A DNA stretch of 35,796 nucleotides from Micromonospora qiuiae (GCF_016863555.1 NZ_BOPC01000078.1:1-35796), one strand, 5' to 3'. Shown: positions 17,290 to 28,900, counted from the stretch's first letter. The notes: generated by a model not told the origin, from the sequence alone. Numbers and translations: made by a program.

Positions 17290-17580
17290 ATGACGGAGAT
17301 TCGGTACAACTTCGCCGGTCTGAACGCGGCAGCGGACAGCTGCAGCGGTGCGGTCCGGAACATGACCGGCGAGTTGGACGGGCTCAAGTCCGGCATCGCT
17401 CCGCTGCTGGCCACCTGGGACGGTGACGCCCGCGAGGCGTACTTCCGCCGGCAGAGTGAGTGGGAGTCGGCCGCCAGCGACCTGCGTGACCTGCTCGGCC
17501 GGATCGAGAAGGCGCTGCGCGAGTCGGCCGCCAAGATGCAGGCCCGCGAGGCGGCCAACCGGTCGAAGTTCGGCGGCTGA
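17290..17580 (+). CDS. WXG100 protein (partner)
   Basis: 96-aa protein with turn motif W43-D44-G45 between two helices, lacking a clear YxxxD/E signal (YFRRQ at 51-55 ends in Gln). A good site, GGGGGAG, lies just before the ATG. It should form an EsxA/EsxB-like heterodimer with the preceding protein. A strong hairpin follows 20 bases after the stop, ending this transcription unit. Confidence 0.93.
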   Translation: MTEIRYNFAGLNAAADSCSGAVRNMTGELDGLKSGIAPLLATWDGDAREAYFRRQSEWESAASDLRDLLGRIEKALRESAAKMQAREAANRSKFGG

Positions 17581-17600
17581 AACGCTGCCTACCGCACCTT

Positions 17601-17626
17601 GATGGCCCGGCGCGAGCCGGGCCATC
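17601..17626 (+). terminator. Hairpin terminator after the WXG100 pair
   Basis: Perfect 11-bp arms GATGGCCCGGC (17601-17611) and GCCGGGCCATC (17616-17626) surround a GCGA tetraloop. It lies 20 bases past the WXG100 stop and before the convergent mycosin (stop 17709), so it can work in both directions. The following bases GTCGTTCT are only weakly T-rich, as is usual in GC-rich actinobacteria. Confidence 0.85.
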
Positions 17627-17708
17627 GTCGTTCTCGCCCACCAGGCGACCGACTGCCCGGACCGGCCGGGGCAGCAGGGCCGGCGGGCCGGGGGTTCCGC
17701 CGCTGCCG

Positions 17709-19007
17709 TCAGCCGCGGGGCGTCGAGGTCGGCACCCGGAAGAAAATCTCCTCGGGCTCGTCGATCTCGCGAGGGGGCGCAGGGGGCGCGGATGGCCGGG
17801 CAGGTTGCCAACGGGTCCGCCGACCGCGCGGCAGCAGGACGGCCAGCGCCGCCACCGCGACGGCGATCGTGGCCAGCACCAAGCCGATCCAGAGCGCCAA
17901 CCGACCGAAGACCGCCCAGCGCTCGGAACGCGCCTGTGCCGCCGCGTCGTAGGGCACGTCGGGCAGCGGTGGTTGGGCCACCGGCGCCCCGGTGGTGAGT
18001 CGTTCGGTGACCGCCCGGTATGGATTGACCACCCCGTTGCCGTAGCCACGCTCCGCGTCGCCCAGGGCCGGATCGGCGGTGGCCAGCAGCCGTTTGGCGA
18101 CCTCCTTGGCCGACAGGTTGGGCTCGGCGGCGCGGATCAGCGCGGCGGTCGCGCTCACCATGGGGGCGGCGAAGCTGGTCCCGTCCCAGACGGCGTGACC
18201 GACCAGCCGGGTGGCCGCCACCACCCCGCCACCGGGGGCGACGATGTCCACGTACGGCCCGATCTGGGACTGCCGGATCCGCACCCCGTTCCGGTCGATG
18301 GCGCCGACACCGATCACCCCGTCGTACGCCGCCGGATAGGGCACCGGATCGGGGCGGGCACCGTCCTGGTGCTGGTTACCGGCGGCGGCGACCAGCACGA
18401 CGTCCCGCTCCAACGCGTACCGGACGGCCTGCTCCACGTCCGGGTCCGGGTGGTAGAGCGTCACCGACATGTTGATCACCTTGGCGCCGTCGTCGACCGC
18501 GCGTCGGATCGCTCGCGCGAAAACCGCGCCGGTGACGGTGTCGCCGGTGGCCCCCGGACCCTCGTTGGCGTTCCGCTCGCTGACGCGGATCGGCATGATG
18601 GTGGCGTCCGGTGCCAATCCGTGGAAGCCGACTCCGTCCTGCCGACCGGCAGCGATGATGCTGGCGACGGCGGTGCCGTGCGAGACGCAGTCCACATCAC
18701 CCCTGGCCGTGCTGTGCAGCGCGTCGAAGCCGTTGGTGACCCGCCCGGCCAACTGCGGATGACTGCTGTCGGTGCCGGAGTCGATGACCGCGACCCGCAC
18801 TCCCGCACCGGTGCTGAACGGCCAGACCCGCTGCGGCGCGAGCCACCGCTGGTGCCAGGGGGTCTCGGTGTTGACCTCTCCTGGATCGCTCGGATTCTGA
18901 CAATTCGCCGGATTGGCGCGGGCCGGAGTCGCGGCGGGGACCGCCAGCGCCGTGGTCAGCATCGCCCCCACCAGGGCGAATGCCGCCATTGGACGGTCGC
19001 GGAACAT
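17709..19007 (-). CDS. mycP: Type VII secretion mycosin (S8 serine protease) 2
   Basis: 432-aa subtilisin-family mycosin. A signal peptide covers about residues 1-31. The triad is D76 (VIDSGTD), H110 (CVSHGTAVAS) and S278 (DGTSFAAP), with oxyanion N211 (AAAGN). C36 and C107 are suited to the disulfide that ties the MycP N-terminal extension to the protease core. A C-terminal membrane helix (about 365-390) precedes an Arg-rich then acidic tail. It has the canonical GTSxAxP motif, unlike the first mycosin, and is clearly divergent from it. It is read alone, convergent with the WXG100 pair and divergent from the YbaB/toxin operon, so it may serve export or processing of the giant toxin; that link is inferred from position only. 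Confidence 0.94.
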   Translation of the reverse strand: MFRDRPMAAFALVGAMLTTALAVPAATPARANPANCQNPSDPGEVNTETPWHQRWLAPQRVWPFSTGAGVRVAVIDSGTDSSHPQLAGRVTNGFDALHSTARGDVDCVSHGTAVASIIAAGRQDGVGFHGLAPDATIMPIRVSERNANEGPGATGDTVTGAVFARAIRRAVDDGAKVINMSVTLYHPDPDVEQAVRYALERDVVLVAAAGNQHQDGARPDPVPYPAAYDGVIGVGAIDRNGVRIRQSQIGPYVDIVAPGGGVVAATRLVGHAVWDGTSFAAPMVSATAALIRAAEPNLSAKEVAKRLLATADPALGDAERGYGNGVVNPYRAVTERLTTGAPVAQPPLPDVPYDAAAQARSERWAVFGRLALWIGLVLATIAVAVAALAVLLPRGRRTRWQPARPSAPPAPPREIDEPEEIFFRVPTSTPRG

Positions 19008-19095
19008 GCCGGTGCGGTCCTCTCCCTCGGCTCTGCCGGTGCATCCTAACGACGAGCGGCCGCAGTCCGACTGCCCCGATGTCGCGTCTATTCAG

Positions 19096-19101
19096 TATGG
19101 T
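19096..19101 (+). promoter_or_regulatory. TATGGT -10-like box before the toxin operon
   Basis: TATGGT fits TANNNT and lies 57 bases before the YbaB-like start. The same TATGGT lies 56 bases before eccB, and a CATGGT (13003-13008) lies 66 bases before eccD. All three are followed by NGG. No clear -35 is seen. The repeated spacing suggests a shared promoter type for the T7SS units. Confidence 0.35.
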
Positions 19102-19158
19102 CGGGTCGTCACGCTCGGCCGCAGGCGGAACGTGGACGTGTACGGGGAGGAAACGGCC

Positions 19159-19551
19159 ATGGACGTACAGGCGCTGCGGGCCCGCGCCGACGAACTGATG
19201 GCGCAGTTCGAGCGGATGCGGTCCGGCGTAGGTGATCTCCAGCAGCAACTCAAGGCGGTCGAGGCGACGGTCACCTCCGACGACGGTCTGGTCACCGTCA
19301 CCGTCGGGCCGCGCGGTCAGGTGACGAAGGTCGAGTTCGATCCCCGCATCTACCGCCGGCCGAACTCGAAGGAGCTGTCCGCCACCGTCACCGAGACGAT
19401 CCGCCGCGCCACCGAAAAGGCGATGGCGGATGTCGAGAAGCTGCTCCGCCCCTTCGTGCCGGACAGCCAGTTCCAGGCTTACATCGATCACGACCTTGAT
19501 GGCATCTTCCGTCAGTTGGACAGCGACCTGCCCGGGGAGGAGAAGCGATGA
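19159..19551 (+). CDS. YbaB/EbfC-like protein
   Basis: 130-aa protein. An N-terminal coiled-coil helix (about 1-35) is followed by short strands (GLVTVTVGPRGQVTKVEFDP) and a C-terminal helix, the YbaB/EbfC layout. Classical YbaB is a small nucleoid-associated DNA-binding dimer, usually next to dnaX/recR. Here it starts the toxin operon; YbaB-like proteins of this type recur in actinobacterial T7SS loci, possibly as chaperones or helical substrates. Start ATG 19159 has GGGGAGG upstream; the frame extends further without a plausible start. The stop overlaps the next gene (ATGA). Confidence 0.85.
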   Translation: MDVQALRARADELMAQFERMRSGVGDLQQQLKAVEATVTSDDGLVTVTVGPRGQVTKVEFDPRIYRRPNSKELSATVTETIRRATEKAMADVEKLLRPFVPDSQFQAYIDHDLDGIFRQLDSDLPGEEKR

Positions 19552-19889
19552 GCGAGCTGCGCGAGACCTTCGTCAAGCCCGACGCCGCGCTGGACGGCGC
19601 GAACGGCCTGGGTGCCGCTGGTGCCCGGCTGGCCGCGCGCTGGCGGGGCCTCGCCGCGACGATCGGGGCGCTCAATGCCGGCGAGCCCTGGGGCGCCGAC
19701 GAGCCGGGCAAGGAGTTCAACAAGAACTACCTCGGCGGCGATGGCCAACCGGCGCAGAAGGTGCTCGACATGGGCCATGAGATCGTCCCGGTGGTGGAGC
19801 AGATGGGGCCGACCGTCAAGGGTGCGGTCGAGGGCACGGTCGACGTCGATGAGATGACCAGCAAGCTCTTCGGCGGCAAGGACAAATAG
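19548..19889 (+). CDS. WXG100-like T7SS protein
   Basis: 113-aa helical protein with a turn W48-G49-A-D near the centre, followed by PGKEFNKNYL, typical of divergent WXG100-like proteins paired with large actinobacterial toxins. It has no signal peptide or membrane helix and no clear YxxxD/E. It overlaps the YbaB-like gene by 4 bases and ends 45 bases before the giant. The likely role is a secretion partner or chaperone for the WXG-type N-terminus of the giant, as small helical LXG/WXG partners do in other T7SS toxins; this is inference. Confidence 0.8.
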   Translation: MSELRETFVKPDAALDGANGLGAAGARLAARWRGLAATIGALNAGEPWGADEPGKEFNKNYLGGDGQPAQKVLDMGHEIVPVVEQMGPTVKGAVEGTVDVDEMTSKLFGGKDK

Positions 19890-19934
19890 CCGCCAGCCGG
19901 ACGCTGGTCGACATCGGACGGAGGGGTACACGGG

Positions 19935-22900
19935 GTGGCGGTACCCAATCCCAGGGGCTGGCTGGGCGATTACGCGTGGGTCTGGGACGCCATCTGCTGG
20001 GTGGGCGCGGGCGAGGGGTGGCCCAGCGGCGACGAGGACAAGATGCGCGAGCTCGCCGACGCCTGGCAGGGGCTGGCGGAGGCGGTCAACGAGGCGCTGT
20101 TCGAAGCCGACCCTGCGGTGATGAAAATCCTGCAGAGCTGGGGCGGCGGGGCCGGCGAGGCGTTCGGCGGGCTGTGGAACCAGCTCGGTGTCGACCCGAA
20201 CAACGGGCTGCCCCTGATCCAGGAGGTCGCCGCCGCGTACGCGTCCGGCTGTGACCAGGCTGCCCTGGAGATCGAGTACGCCAAACTGACCGTGTTGATC
20301 GCGGTCATGATCACCGTCATCGCGGTTTTCGTCGCGCTGCTGATGGCCTGGCTGGGCGGGGTCTCGGCGGGCGCGATCCCGGGCATCCTGGCAGGCGGCC
20401 GGCAGGCGGTGACCATCGCCTTCCGGCGGCTGATCGCTCAGATGGGGCGGCAGTTGCTCACCCGAGCCGGAATGCAGACGGCGCTGAGGACCGCCGGCAC
20501 GCGGCTCGGGCGGTTCGTGACGAGCCAGGGGTTCCGGCAGGGCATGACCCGGCTCGGGCGGGAACTGCTCGAGGAGATCGGCGAGGAGCTGATCATCGAT
20601 GTCGGTGCCCAGGCGTACCAGATGCACACCGGCGAGCGGCGACAGTGGGACGGCAAGCGCACCCTCACCGCCGGAGTCGGTGGCGCCTACGGCGCGGTGC
20701 TCGGCACGGGCCTGCACTGGGCCGGCCGCCGGGTGGCGCCCCGGATGCCCGTCTCGTTCAGCCCTTCCCGGCTCTCCTTCCCAGGCAGCGGCGTGGTCCG
20801 CTGGGGTAGCACCAGCATCACCTCCGGCGCGCAGAACGCGATCATCTCCCCCGCGGCGAGTGTGCTGGCCAACGGCACGATCAACGGGCAATGGGCCATG
20901 CCGGGCGCGGACGCCTTCCTCGGGGGGTTCGCCAGCGGTGCCGGCCGCACCGGGGCAACCATGATCGGAAGCGGCGCTGGCACGATGGGCGCGAAGATCA
21001 CCAACTGGGGCCTCGGCAAGTTGGGGGTCGACTTCACCCCCGGCGCCGGCCTGGGTGCCGGCGGCATCGATCCATCCCTCGGCGTCGGAGGCACCAACGG
21101 TCTCGGCAACCTGGGCGGCACGAACGGTGCGTCCGGCGGGACGGGTGCCGGCTCGACCGGCTCCGGCTCGACGTCGGGGGCTGGTTCCAGCGGCGGCGCC
21201 AATTCGACGTCGGGGGCTGGTTCCAGCGGTGGCTCCGGTTCGACGTCGGGGGCCGGCTCCAGCGGCGGCGCCAATTCGACGACGGGTGGCGGTTCCACCG
21301 GTAGTTCGACCTCGGGGAACGGCGCGGGCTCCGTGCCGACCAGCAGCGGCAGCACCAGTGGCGGGGGCGGCACCGCCGGCAGCGCGAACACCGACACCGG
21401 TGGCGCGACCCAGACGGGCGCCGGCAGCGTACCGGCCAGCGGGTCGGGTTCGATCAACCTCGCGCCCCCGCCGGTCGACGGATCGGGTGCGCCGTCGGTC
21501 GACGGGTCGGGTGCGCCGTCGGTCGACGGGTCGGGCGCACCGAGCGACGGCGGCACCCCTCCGGCCAGCCCCACCGCCGACACCGGGCAGAAGGTGACGG
21601 CGGAAGGGCCAGCCGCGCCCGTCTCCGACCAACCCGGCACCGATCGCCCGACGAGCGGCTCCACCGACCAGCCCGGCACCGATCGTCGGACGAGCGGCGC
21701 CACTGACCAGACCGGCGGTGCAGGTCCGCGAACCGAAGCCGGCACGAGCACGTCCGGCGACGCCGCGACCGGTCCCGCCCGAACATCGACCGGCACACCG
21801 ACGACCGTCGTGGCCGACCCCGGTCCGGTCGGCAACCAGGCCGACCCCGTTGTGTCGGACACGCCGCCGATGGTCCTTCCCGGGGGTTCGCCACTTGCCG
21901 CCCCGACGGCCGGGCTCTCTGCGGGCAATGTCACCCCGGCAGGTCCCACCGCCCCGACGAACCCGGCCCCCACCGTCAGCCAACAGCCAGCGGGTCCGCC
22001 GACCGGCCCGCAGGCGGCGACCAATCCCAACGCGCCGACCACGACCGGCGCGCCGACGGCGGGCACGACCACCCCTTCCGGCAGCACCACCACGCAAGCC
22101 GCGCCCAGCCGTACCACTCCCGCCGGGCCGGTCGTCAACCCCACAGCGGCGCACACCGCCGGTTCGATCTCGCTGACTCCGGCTACCGCTCCGACCTCGA
22201 CCAGTCCCAATCCGGCAACTGCTCCTCAGCCGGGCACCCCAGCCCAGCAGGGTGCGGCGAGCCAGCCGGGCAGCACGCCATCGTCTGGCCGGCCGGAGGC
22301 ACGTACGCCGGTCGACCCGCTCGCACCGGCGGTGCCGGCCCAGACGGCGGGCACCGACCCGACGACCGCCCCAGGCACGACCGCCTCCGGCACCAACGCC
22401 CCAGGCACGACCGCCTCCGGCACCAACGCCTCCGATACCACCGCCCCCGTGGCCCGCGACGGCGCTGTCGATCCGGCGGCGGACCGGGCGGATCAGGCAC
22501 AGCGGCCCACCGCGGACGGGCCGGTCGTCGCACCGGTGCCGGCCAGCACGGGGGCCTCCCACGGTGGTCCGACCGGGCCGGACACCAACGCCGGCCAGGT
22601 GAATCCGGAAACCCTCAAGAAATCGGAGGGGCCGACCGGACGCGGTACGCACAGCTGGCACCTGGATCCGACGGCGGTCGACGGCGATCCCACCGGTCCG
22701 GATGCGGAGCGCTCCCTGATCGAGGCGTCGCGGACCCTGGCCGAGACCGTCCGTACGGCGGTCAAGGCTGCCACCGTCTCCAAGGGCAAGCGACCCGGTA
22801 TGGCCGGCGCGTTGCTGATGGCCAACGGCGAGCTAACGACGCACACCAGTATGACGGAGGACAAGGGCACCAAGCCGCCCACCCAGCCGAGCGTGCATCC

Positions 22901-25900
22901 GCTCGCACAGGCCGCCCTGGACCGGACGGCAGCGGCCCTGTTGGACGGCGTGGGTGGCGGGCACGGCAAGTGCGCCGAGGTGGCCCTGGTCTCCGATCAG
23001 CTTTACCGGCTCGAACAGCAGTGGCGGAACGCGGGCGAACCCGGCACGTTCGAGCAGTACGCCCTGAACGCCTTCGAAGGCGCCAAGATCGTCACGCACC
23101 AGGCCAAGGAGGCCAAGTCAGGCGGCATCAGCTATGAGCCCGGGCACTACCGCCCACCATGCCGGTCCTGTGCACACTTCCTCCCGCAGTTCAACGTGGA
23201 ACCGCTCGTCGATCCGGACCGCGAGGTCACTGCCTACCAGCCCCCGGTGCCCGGGGTGGTGGGCAACGGCCCACTGTTGAGTGACAGCCGGCCGTACGGG
23301 CAGCCTGAGGGCCTGGTGCCGCCCGACCAGGCCGACCAGGACGTGCTCGACGCGGCCGTGCCCCGGGATCCGGCGACCGGACGCCCGACGGCCCACCCGG
23401 ATCCGCGGCTCGGGTCGTGGGCGGGGCTGGTCAACGACGGCGGCCCGGATCAACCGGGGCGCAGCACCAACTGCGCTGACGTCGGTCTCTCTGTTCTGTC
23501 GACCTGGTACGGCCGGCCGGACGTGGCGGCGCCGACGGCCACGTCATCCGAGGTGGAGCGGGGCAGTACCGCCCGGCAGGAACAGGCACTGCGAGCCAGC
23601 TTCGGTCACCAGGGCAGTGGTACCCCCGCCCTGGACGCGGTCGCTGATGCTCTGCGTACGGCTGGTCACGGCGCTGCGGCGCTCATCATCACCAGCTGGT
23701 CGGGTGACGGTGGCGCGCACACCTGGAATGCGGTGAACCACAACGGCACCGTCATCTGGGTCGACGGCCAACGGGGGCGCCTCTCCGACGGCGACCCGCT
23801 CTACGCCGATCAGGTGGGCGACGTCTGGTCGATCGTGCTCGACGCCGAGGGCGACCCGATCCAGCCTGCCAGGCCCGACGGCAGCATAACGACAGCGGTG
23901 CCGCCGGCCTCGACCGCGTCTGACGGACTGAGCGACCCCGGTGACCGGACGTGGACCGTGATCACCGCCAGTGCCCTGCCGGGTACGGACTTCCACGGTC
24001 AGGGCCGTGCGCAGCCTGACCCGGACGCGGTTCTGGACCGGGCACGCAGCGTGATCGGCCAGGTGGCGGCGCACGCCGGAGTCTCCGACGTCCAACCGCG
24101 CTCCGACGGCACGTACCAGGTGACGCGGGCCGACGGCAGCACCTTCGATCTGCGCCTGACCAGCGGACCCGTCGCGGACCGGGCGGTGGCGACCGGCCGG
24201 TTCGACGCCGACGGCGTTGCCGTGGTGACGCTCTCCGACCGGGCCGCCGACGCGATCGTCGAGCGGGGTCTGGCGCACGAGGTGGCCGAACTTTCGGCAC
24301 TCGGGCGCCCGTCGGCTCCGGGTGCCCCGACGGTCGATCCGCTCTCCCCCGCCGACCTCGCCGAGCTACGCACTGCGGCGCACCAGGTCGCGGTTGCCGA
24401 TCGTTGGTCTCGGGCCGCAGCCCAGCGCGAACTGGCCGCCGTGGTGGACCGGCTCGGCCTGCGTGACGGCATGCTCGGCGCGGAGCAGCGTCTCGCCACC
24501 GTGCCGGATTCGACCCGCACCGCCCTGAACGACGTGTACCCCGATTGGCACACCGACCGTCCGGGCAGCAAACCGGCGAGCCGTTTGCCGGCCGCACCAA
24601 CCAGTGACGCCCGTCCGACGGGCCTGCCCCGGCTGCGCACCTACGTGCTCACCCACCTCACGACGAACTCGATGCTCACCGCCTTGGCGGTGAAACTGAC
24701 CTCGGACGCCGGCCGGCCGGAGCTGGCACTGATGCTCGGTGTCGGCGGGTTGGTGGGCGCGGTCGCCACCGGCCCGGCGAAGTGGCTGGCCAAGCGGGCC
24801 GGCCTGGCCGCCGAGGACCGCCGGGCCCGGCACGACGCGCGCCAGGAGGCCCGCTCCAACGCCGACAGCGATGCCACCACCGGTGAGCAGGTCGCCGGCC
24901 GGACCGACGACGTGGGTCCGGCGACGCGGGAGGTCGACTCGGCGACGGCTCGGCTCGACAGCCAGGTCGAGGCCCTCGGACAGCGGCTCGACGCCGAGGA
25001 AGGCCGACGCCGCCTGATCGGCCGGACCAGAAGCTTCACCGCGCCGGCCACCACCGGCCCGTCACCGTCCGTGGGCCGGTCGGGTGACCCGGCCGCATCG
25101 CCGGGGCCCGCAAACCCGGTCGGGCTCACCCCGCACGAGCAGGGGCGTCTCGCCGAGTTGCGGGCGCTCTCCGCGCAACGCGACGCCGGGACGCGCTGGG
25201 CCCGGCCGCGTGCGACCCGGGAAATCCGGGCGCTGCTGGACTCCCTCGGCCTGCGGCAGGGCACACCCGGTGCCGAGCAGCGCCGCGAACTGCTTCCGGC
25301 CGACGTCCGGTCGTTGGCGGACCGGTTCGGTGGTTCCCGTCCGGCGGCGGTCCGAGAGCGCCTGCGGGTGATCGTCGACCGGCGACCGGCCGAGGGTGAG
25401 CGACCGGGCAAGGTCGCGCCCTGGTGGATGTCCACGGTGGAGAACGCGCCGAACGTGCTGGCGGCCGGCAGCATCGCCCTTGTCGGTGACCTGATCGGTC
25501 AGCTCAGGCTCGGATGGTTCGCCATCACCGCCGGGCTGACCGCGACGGCCAGCGGGGCGGTGGTCGATCCGCTGATGGCCCGCCGGGAGGCGGCCGCCAA
25601 GGATGCCCGGGACACCTGGGACAAGGCACATCCGGCATTGCCGGCCGATGCTCTGCTCACGCAGGTTAGCGAGGTTGTGACGGGGCCGGTGGACGCGGTG
25701 ACGCAGCGAGCCGCCGAGGTCACCCGCCGCGCCGCCGACCTGGAACAGCGGGTTGCCGACCTGAACCGGCGACTGGCCGAGTCGCACGGCCGCAACGGAG
25801 TCGCCCACTCGTTCCGGCGACTGCTCTTCGGTGACCCGGCCTGGGCGGGTCTGCCCACGCCTGATTCGGCGTCGCTTGGCCGTCCCGGCCAGTCCGGTGA

Positions 25901-28900
25901 TCCGGCCACCTCGACCGGTCCCACATCCACCTCGACCGGTCCCACATCCACCGCCGATCCGGCGAACCGTACGCGCGGCCCGGCCGACGCCGCCGCTGTG
26001 CAGCGCCTCGCGGAGTTGGCCGCGCGGCACGAGTCGGCCCGGGGCCCAGCTCGGGTCAGGCACGCCCGCCACCTGCGGGCGATGCTCGACCAGCTCGGAC
26101 TGCGGGACGGCATCCCGGGTGCCGAGCAGCGCCGCGAGCTGCTTCCGGCCGAGCTGCGCCCGGTCGCCGAACGGTTCGGCCGCCGGCTTGTGGCCGACAA
26201 GGTAACGCGGATCTTCGTCGGTCGGCCGGCTGACGCCACCGACAGCGACGCGCGGCCGAGTAACGTGCCGAACGCCGGCGTGTACGCGGTGGAACAGACT
26301 CCCGGACCGCTGGTGCAGGCCGCCACCACCGTCGAGATAGCGAACGCGATCCAGGTCGCTGCCGGTGCGGGACCGGTGAACATGACCGTTGGCGGCGTGC
26401 TCGGCTCGGTGCGTGACCTGGCTCTCAAGCGGATCGAAACCGCCGTCAAGGATGCCCGGCGGAAGTGGGACCTGGAGCACCCGAACCCGGCGACGGACTC
26501 GACGGCCCGGGTGGAGCGCGTCGCCGGTCCGACCGAGGCTGCCGTCTCCGACGCGGCACGCCGACTTCGGGTGGCCATCGCGAACCTCGACCGGGTCAGC
26601 TCGGCGATCGACCGGCTGGCGGCGCAACAACCGGCGGCCGGCACGCCGACGCCAACTCCGCCGACTTCCCGCGGCGGTGGCACCACCCGGACCGACACCT
26701 CGGATTCGCTCCGACGGGCCGACTCGTGGGAGTTGCAGACCGCCGCGCACCACGTCCGTAACGCCGGTCCGATGTCTCTCAAACCCGCGTTGCGTGAGCT
26801 GTACGCGGTGATCGACCGGCTCGGCCTACGCGACGGCATGCTCGGCAAGGCCGACCGGCTTGCCGGGCTGCCGCCGGAGGCTCGACAGGTGGTCGCCGAA
26901 TTCGGCGGCGACCGAGCCAGTCGGCCGGCTCAGCTGCGAACCCTGCGCGCCGAGCAGAAATCCGCCGATAACGGCCGCCCGCACGGAGTGCCGGGGCTGA
27001 GTACGTACCTGCTCTCCAGCTTCGTCACGACCGGTGTGGCCGGGGCAGCAGGTACCGCGATCGCGATCGCGCTGGCGAGTCCGCTCGCCCCGATCATCCC
27101 GGCCGCCGCGCTGGCCGCCGCACCCGTGATCGGGATGACCAAGTGGTACGCGAAGCGCGCCGGCCTGGCGGCCGACGACGTCCGGACCCGGTTCGACGCG
27201 CGCAGCGAAGCCCGGTCAACCGCCGACCGGGTGGACCAGATCATCGACCGGTTGCAGGAGCCGGTGCGGGAACTGGAACAGACGACCGCCGAGTTGGAGA
27301 CACGGCTCGACGCGGCGGAGGCGGCGACCGACCGGCTCACCGAACGGCTGGCCGGGACACATCAACGCAACGGAATTCTCGGCCGACTGTTCGGCGCCTT
27401 CGGCCGGTCCTCGGCAGTATCCCCGGACCCGGCCTCTCCGGACCCGGCTGCCGGCCAACCGCAGGGAGGCAACGCCACCGGGCGGCCCGACGGGGGCCCG
27501 GACCCGGATTCGGGCCGGATCACCGCGGCGGCCGTACCGAACTCCGAGTTTCACGGACTGGGCCGGCCGGCCGCCGACCCCGCGGCGGTGCTCGACGTGG
27601 CGCGCGCCGCACTGCCCCATGTTGCCCCGTACGCCCAGGTGGACGCGGTGGTCCAGGTCGGCCCGGATTTGTTCGAGATCCGCTCGGCCGGGCAGGACCC
27701 GCTGACGGTGCGTCTCACCACCGGTCCGTTGACCGATTCAGTGGTCGCCCAGTCGACCCGAAACCCCGACGGGACGTTCACCGTCACCGTGTCGGACCGG
27801 GCCGCCGACCATGCCGTGGCGCGGGCGCTCGCGCACGAGGTGGCCGAACTGGCGGCGCTGCACGAGTCCGGGCGGGCACTGACCGGTCCACTCGACCCGG
27901 GCAACGTGGACGGCCGGATCGACCCGGCCGGGCTAACCGCCCACGACCGGGGCCGGATGGCCGAGATCCGCCTGCTCGCCGCCGCGTACGCCGGCGCCGA
28001 CCTCGACGCCCGACTCGCCGTACGCGCCGAGATCGACGCGCTCACCGACCACCTCGGCCTACGGGTGGGCGACCCGGACGTGCGAACCAGGTGGGCACTC
28101 ATCCCACGCGACGTCCTGGCCCACCTGATGCAGCTCAGCGTGCCCTCGCTCAGCCCCGACGCGGTCTCGGCGGTGCTGGCGGGCGCCCCGACCCTCACCG
28201 AGGTCGAGCGCATCCGGATGATCGACTACCGGTCCCGGCTGGCACCGGACTTCCAGGTGCCGCAACAGGCGCAGTTGGATGCCCGGCTGCGGGAACTGGC
28301 CGCCGAGGCCGAGCAGACGCAGTCCGGCATGCCACGGATGCCCGCCTTCGCAGGACAGATCGTCGGCGTCCCGCAGGCGCAGCTCGACCGGATCCGGGCG
28401 GTGGACCCGCAACTTGCCGACCGGCTCGCCAACGAGGGCGTCTACGTCGACCTGACCGGCCGCTACGACCTGCGCCCGTACATGGTGGCGGGCGTACCGG
28501 CGATCGACCTGGGGGCGGCCCGGCCGGCGTTCGACCTGTCCACCGAGGCCGGCCGGCAGGCACAACTGCACGAGGACCGACAGCGGTCCCGGACCGCCCT
28601 GCGCGGGCTGCACGGCGACCAGGCCGCCGCGCTGCTCGCCAACCACGACTTCCACTACCAGGGCACGGCCCGGTGGATGGGATTGGTGCCCAACGTTCTG
28701 ACCGAGGCGCTGCGTGCCATCACCCCCGTACCGCCCACCGCCGCCACCACGGCGGAGACCACCGCGGCCCAGGGACCGTCCGGCGATGTCCGGGTCACCG
28801 CCGACCGGGTGACCCTGCCTGCCGACGAGGCGAACAAGCAAGGGCCGGTCTACGGGCCGGCGTTGGACGCCCGCACCGGGCAGCCGCCGCCGCTGTTCGA

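Noticed and set aside
19512..22661. A 1049-residue minus-strand open frame opposite the start of the giant
   Set aside because: Composition is Arg/Gly/Ala-rich with no domain, and it lies antisense to clear WXG, YbaB-side and linker coding sequence. It is a GC-driven shadow frame.
24640..27150. Separate membrane-protein genes for each hydrophobic module
   Set aside because: No starts, stops or ribosome sites separate them; they are in one uninterrupted frame with the rest of the giant.
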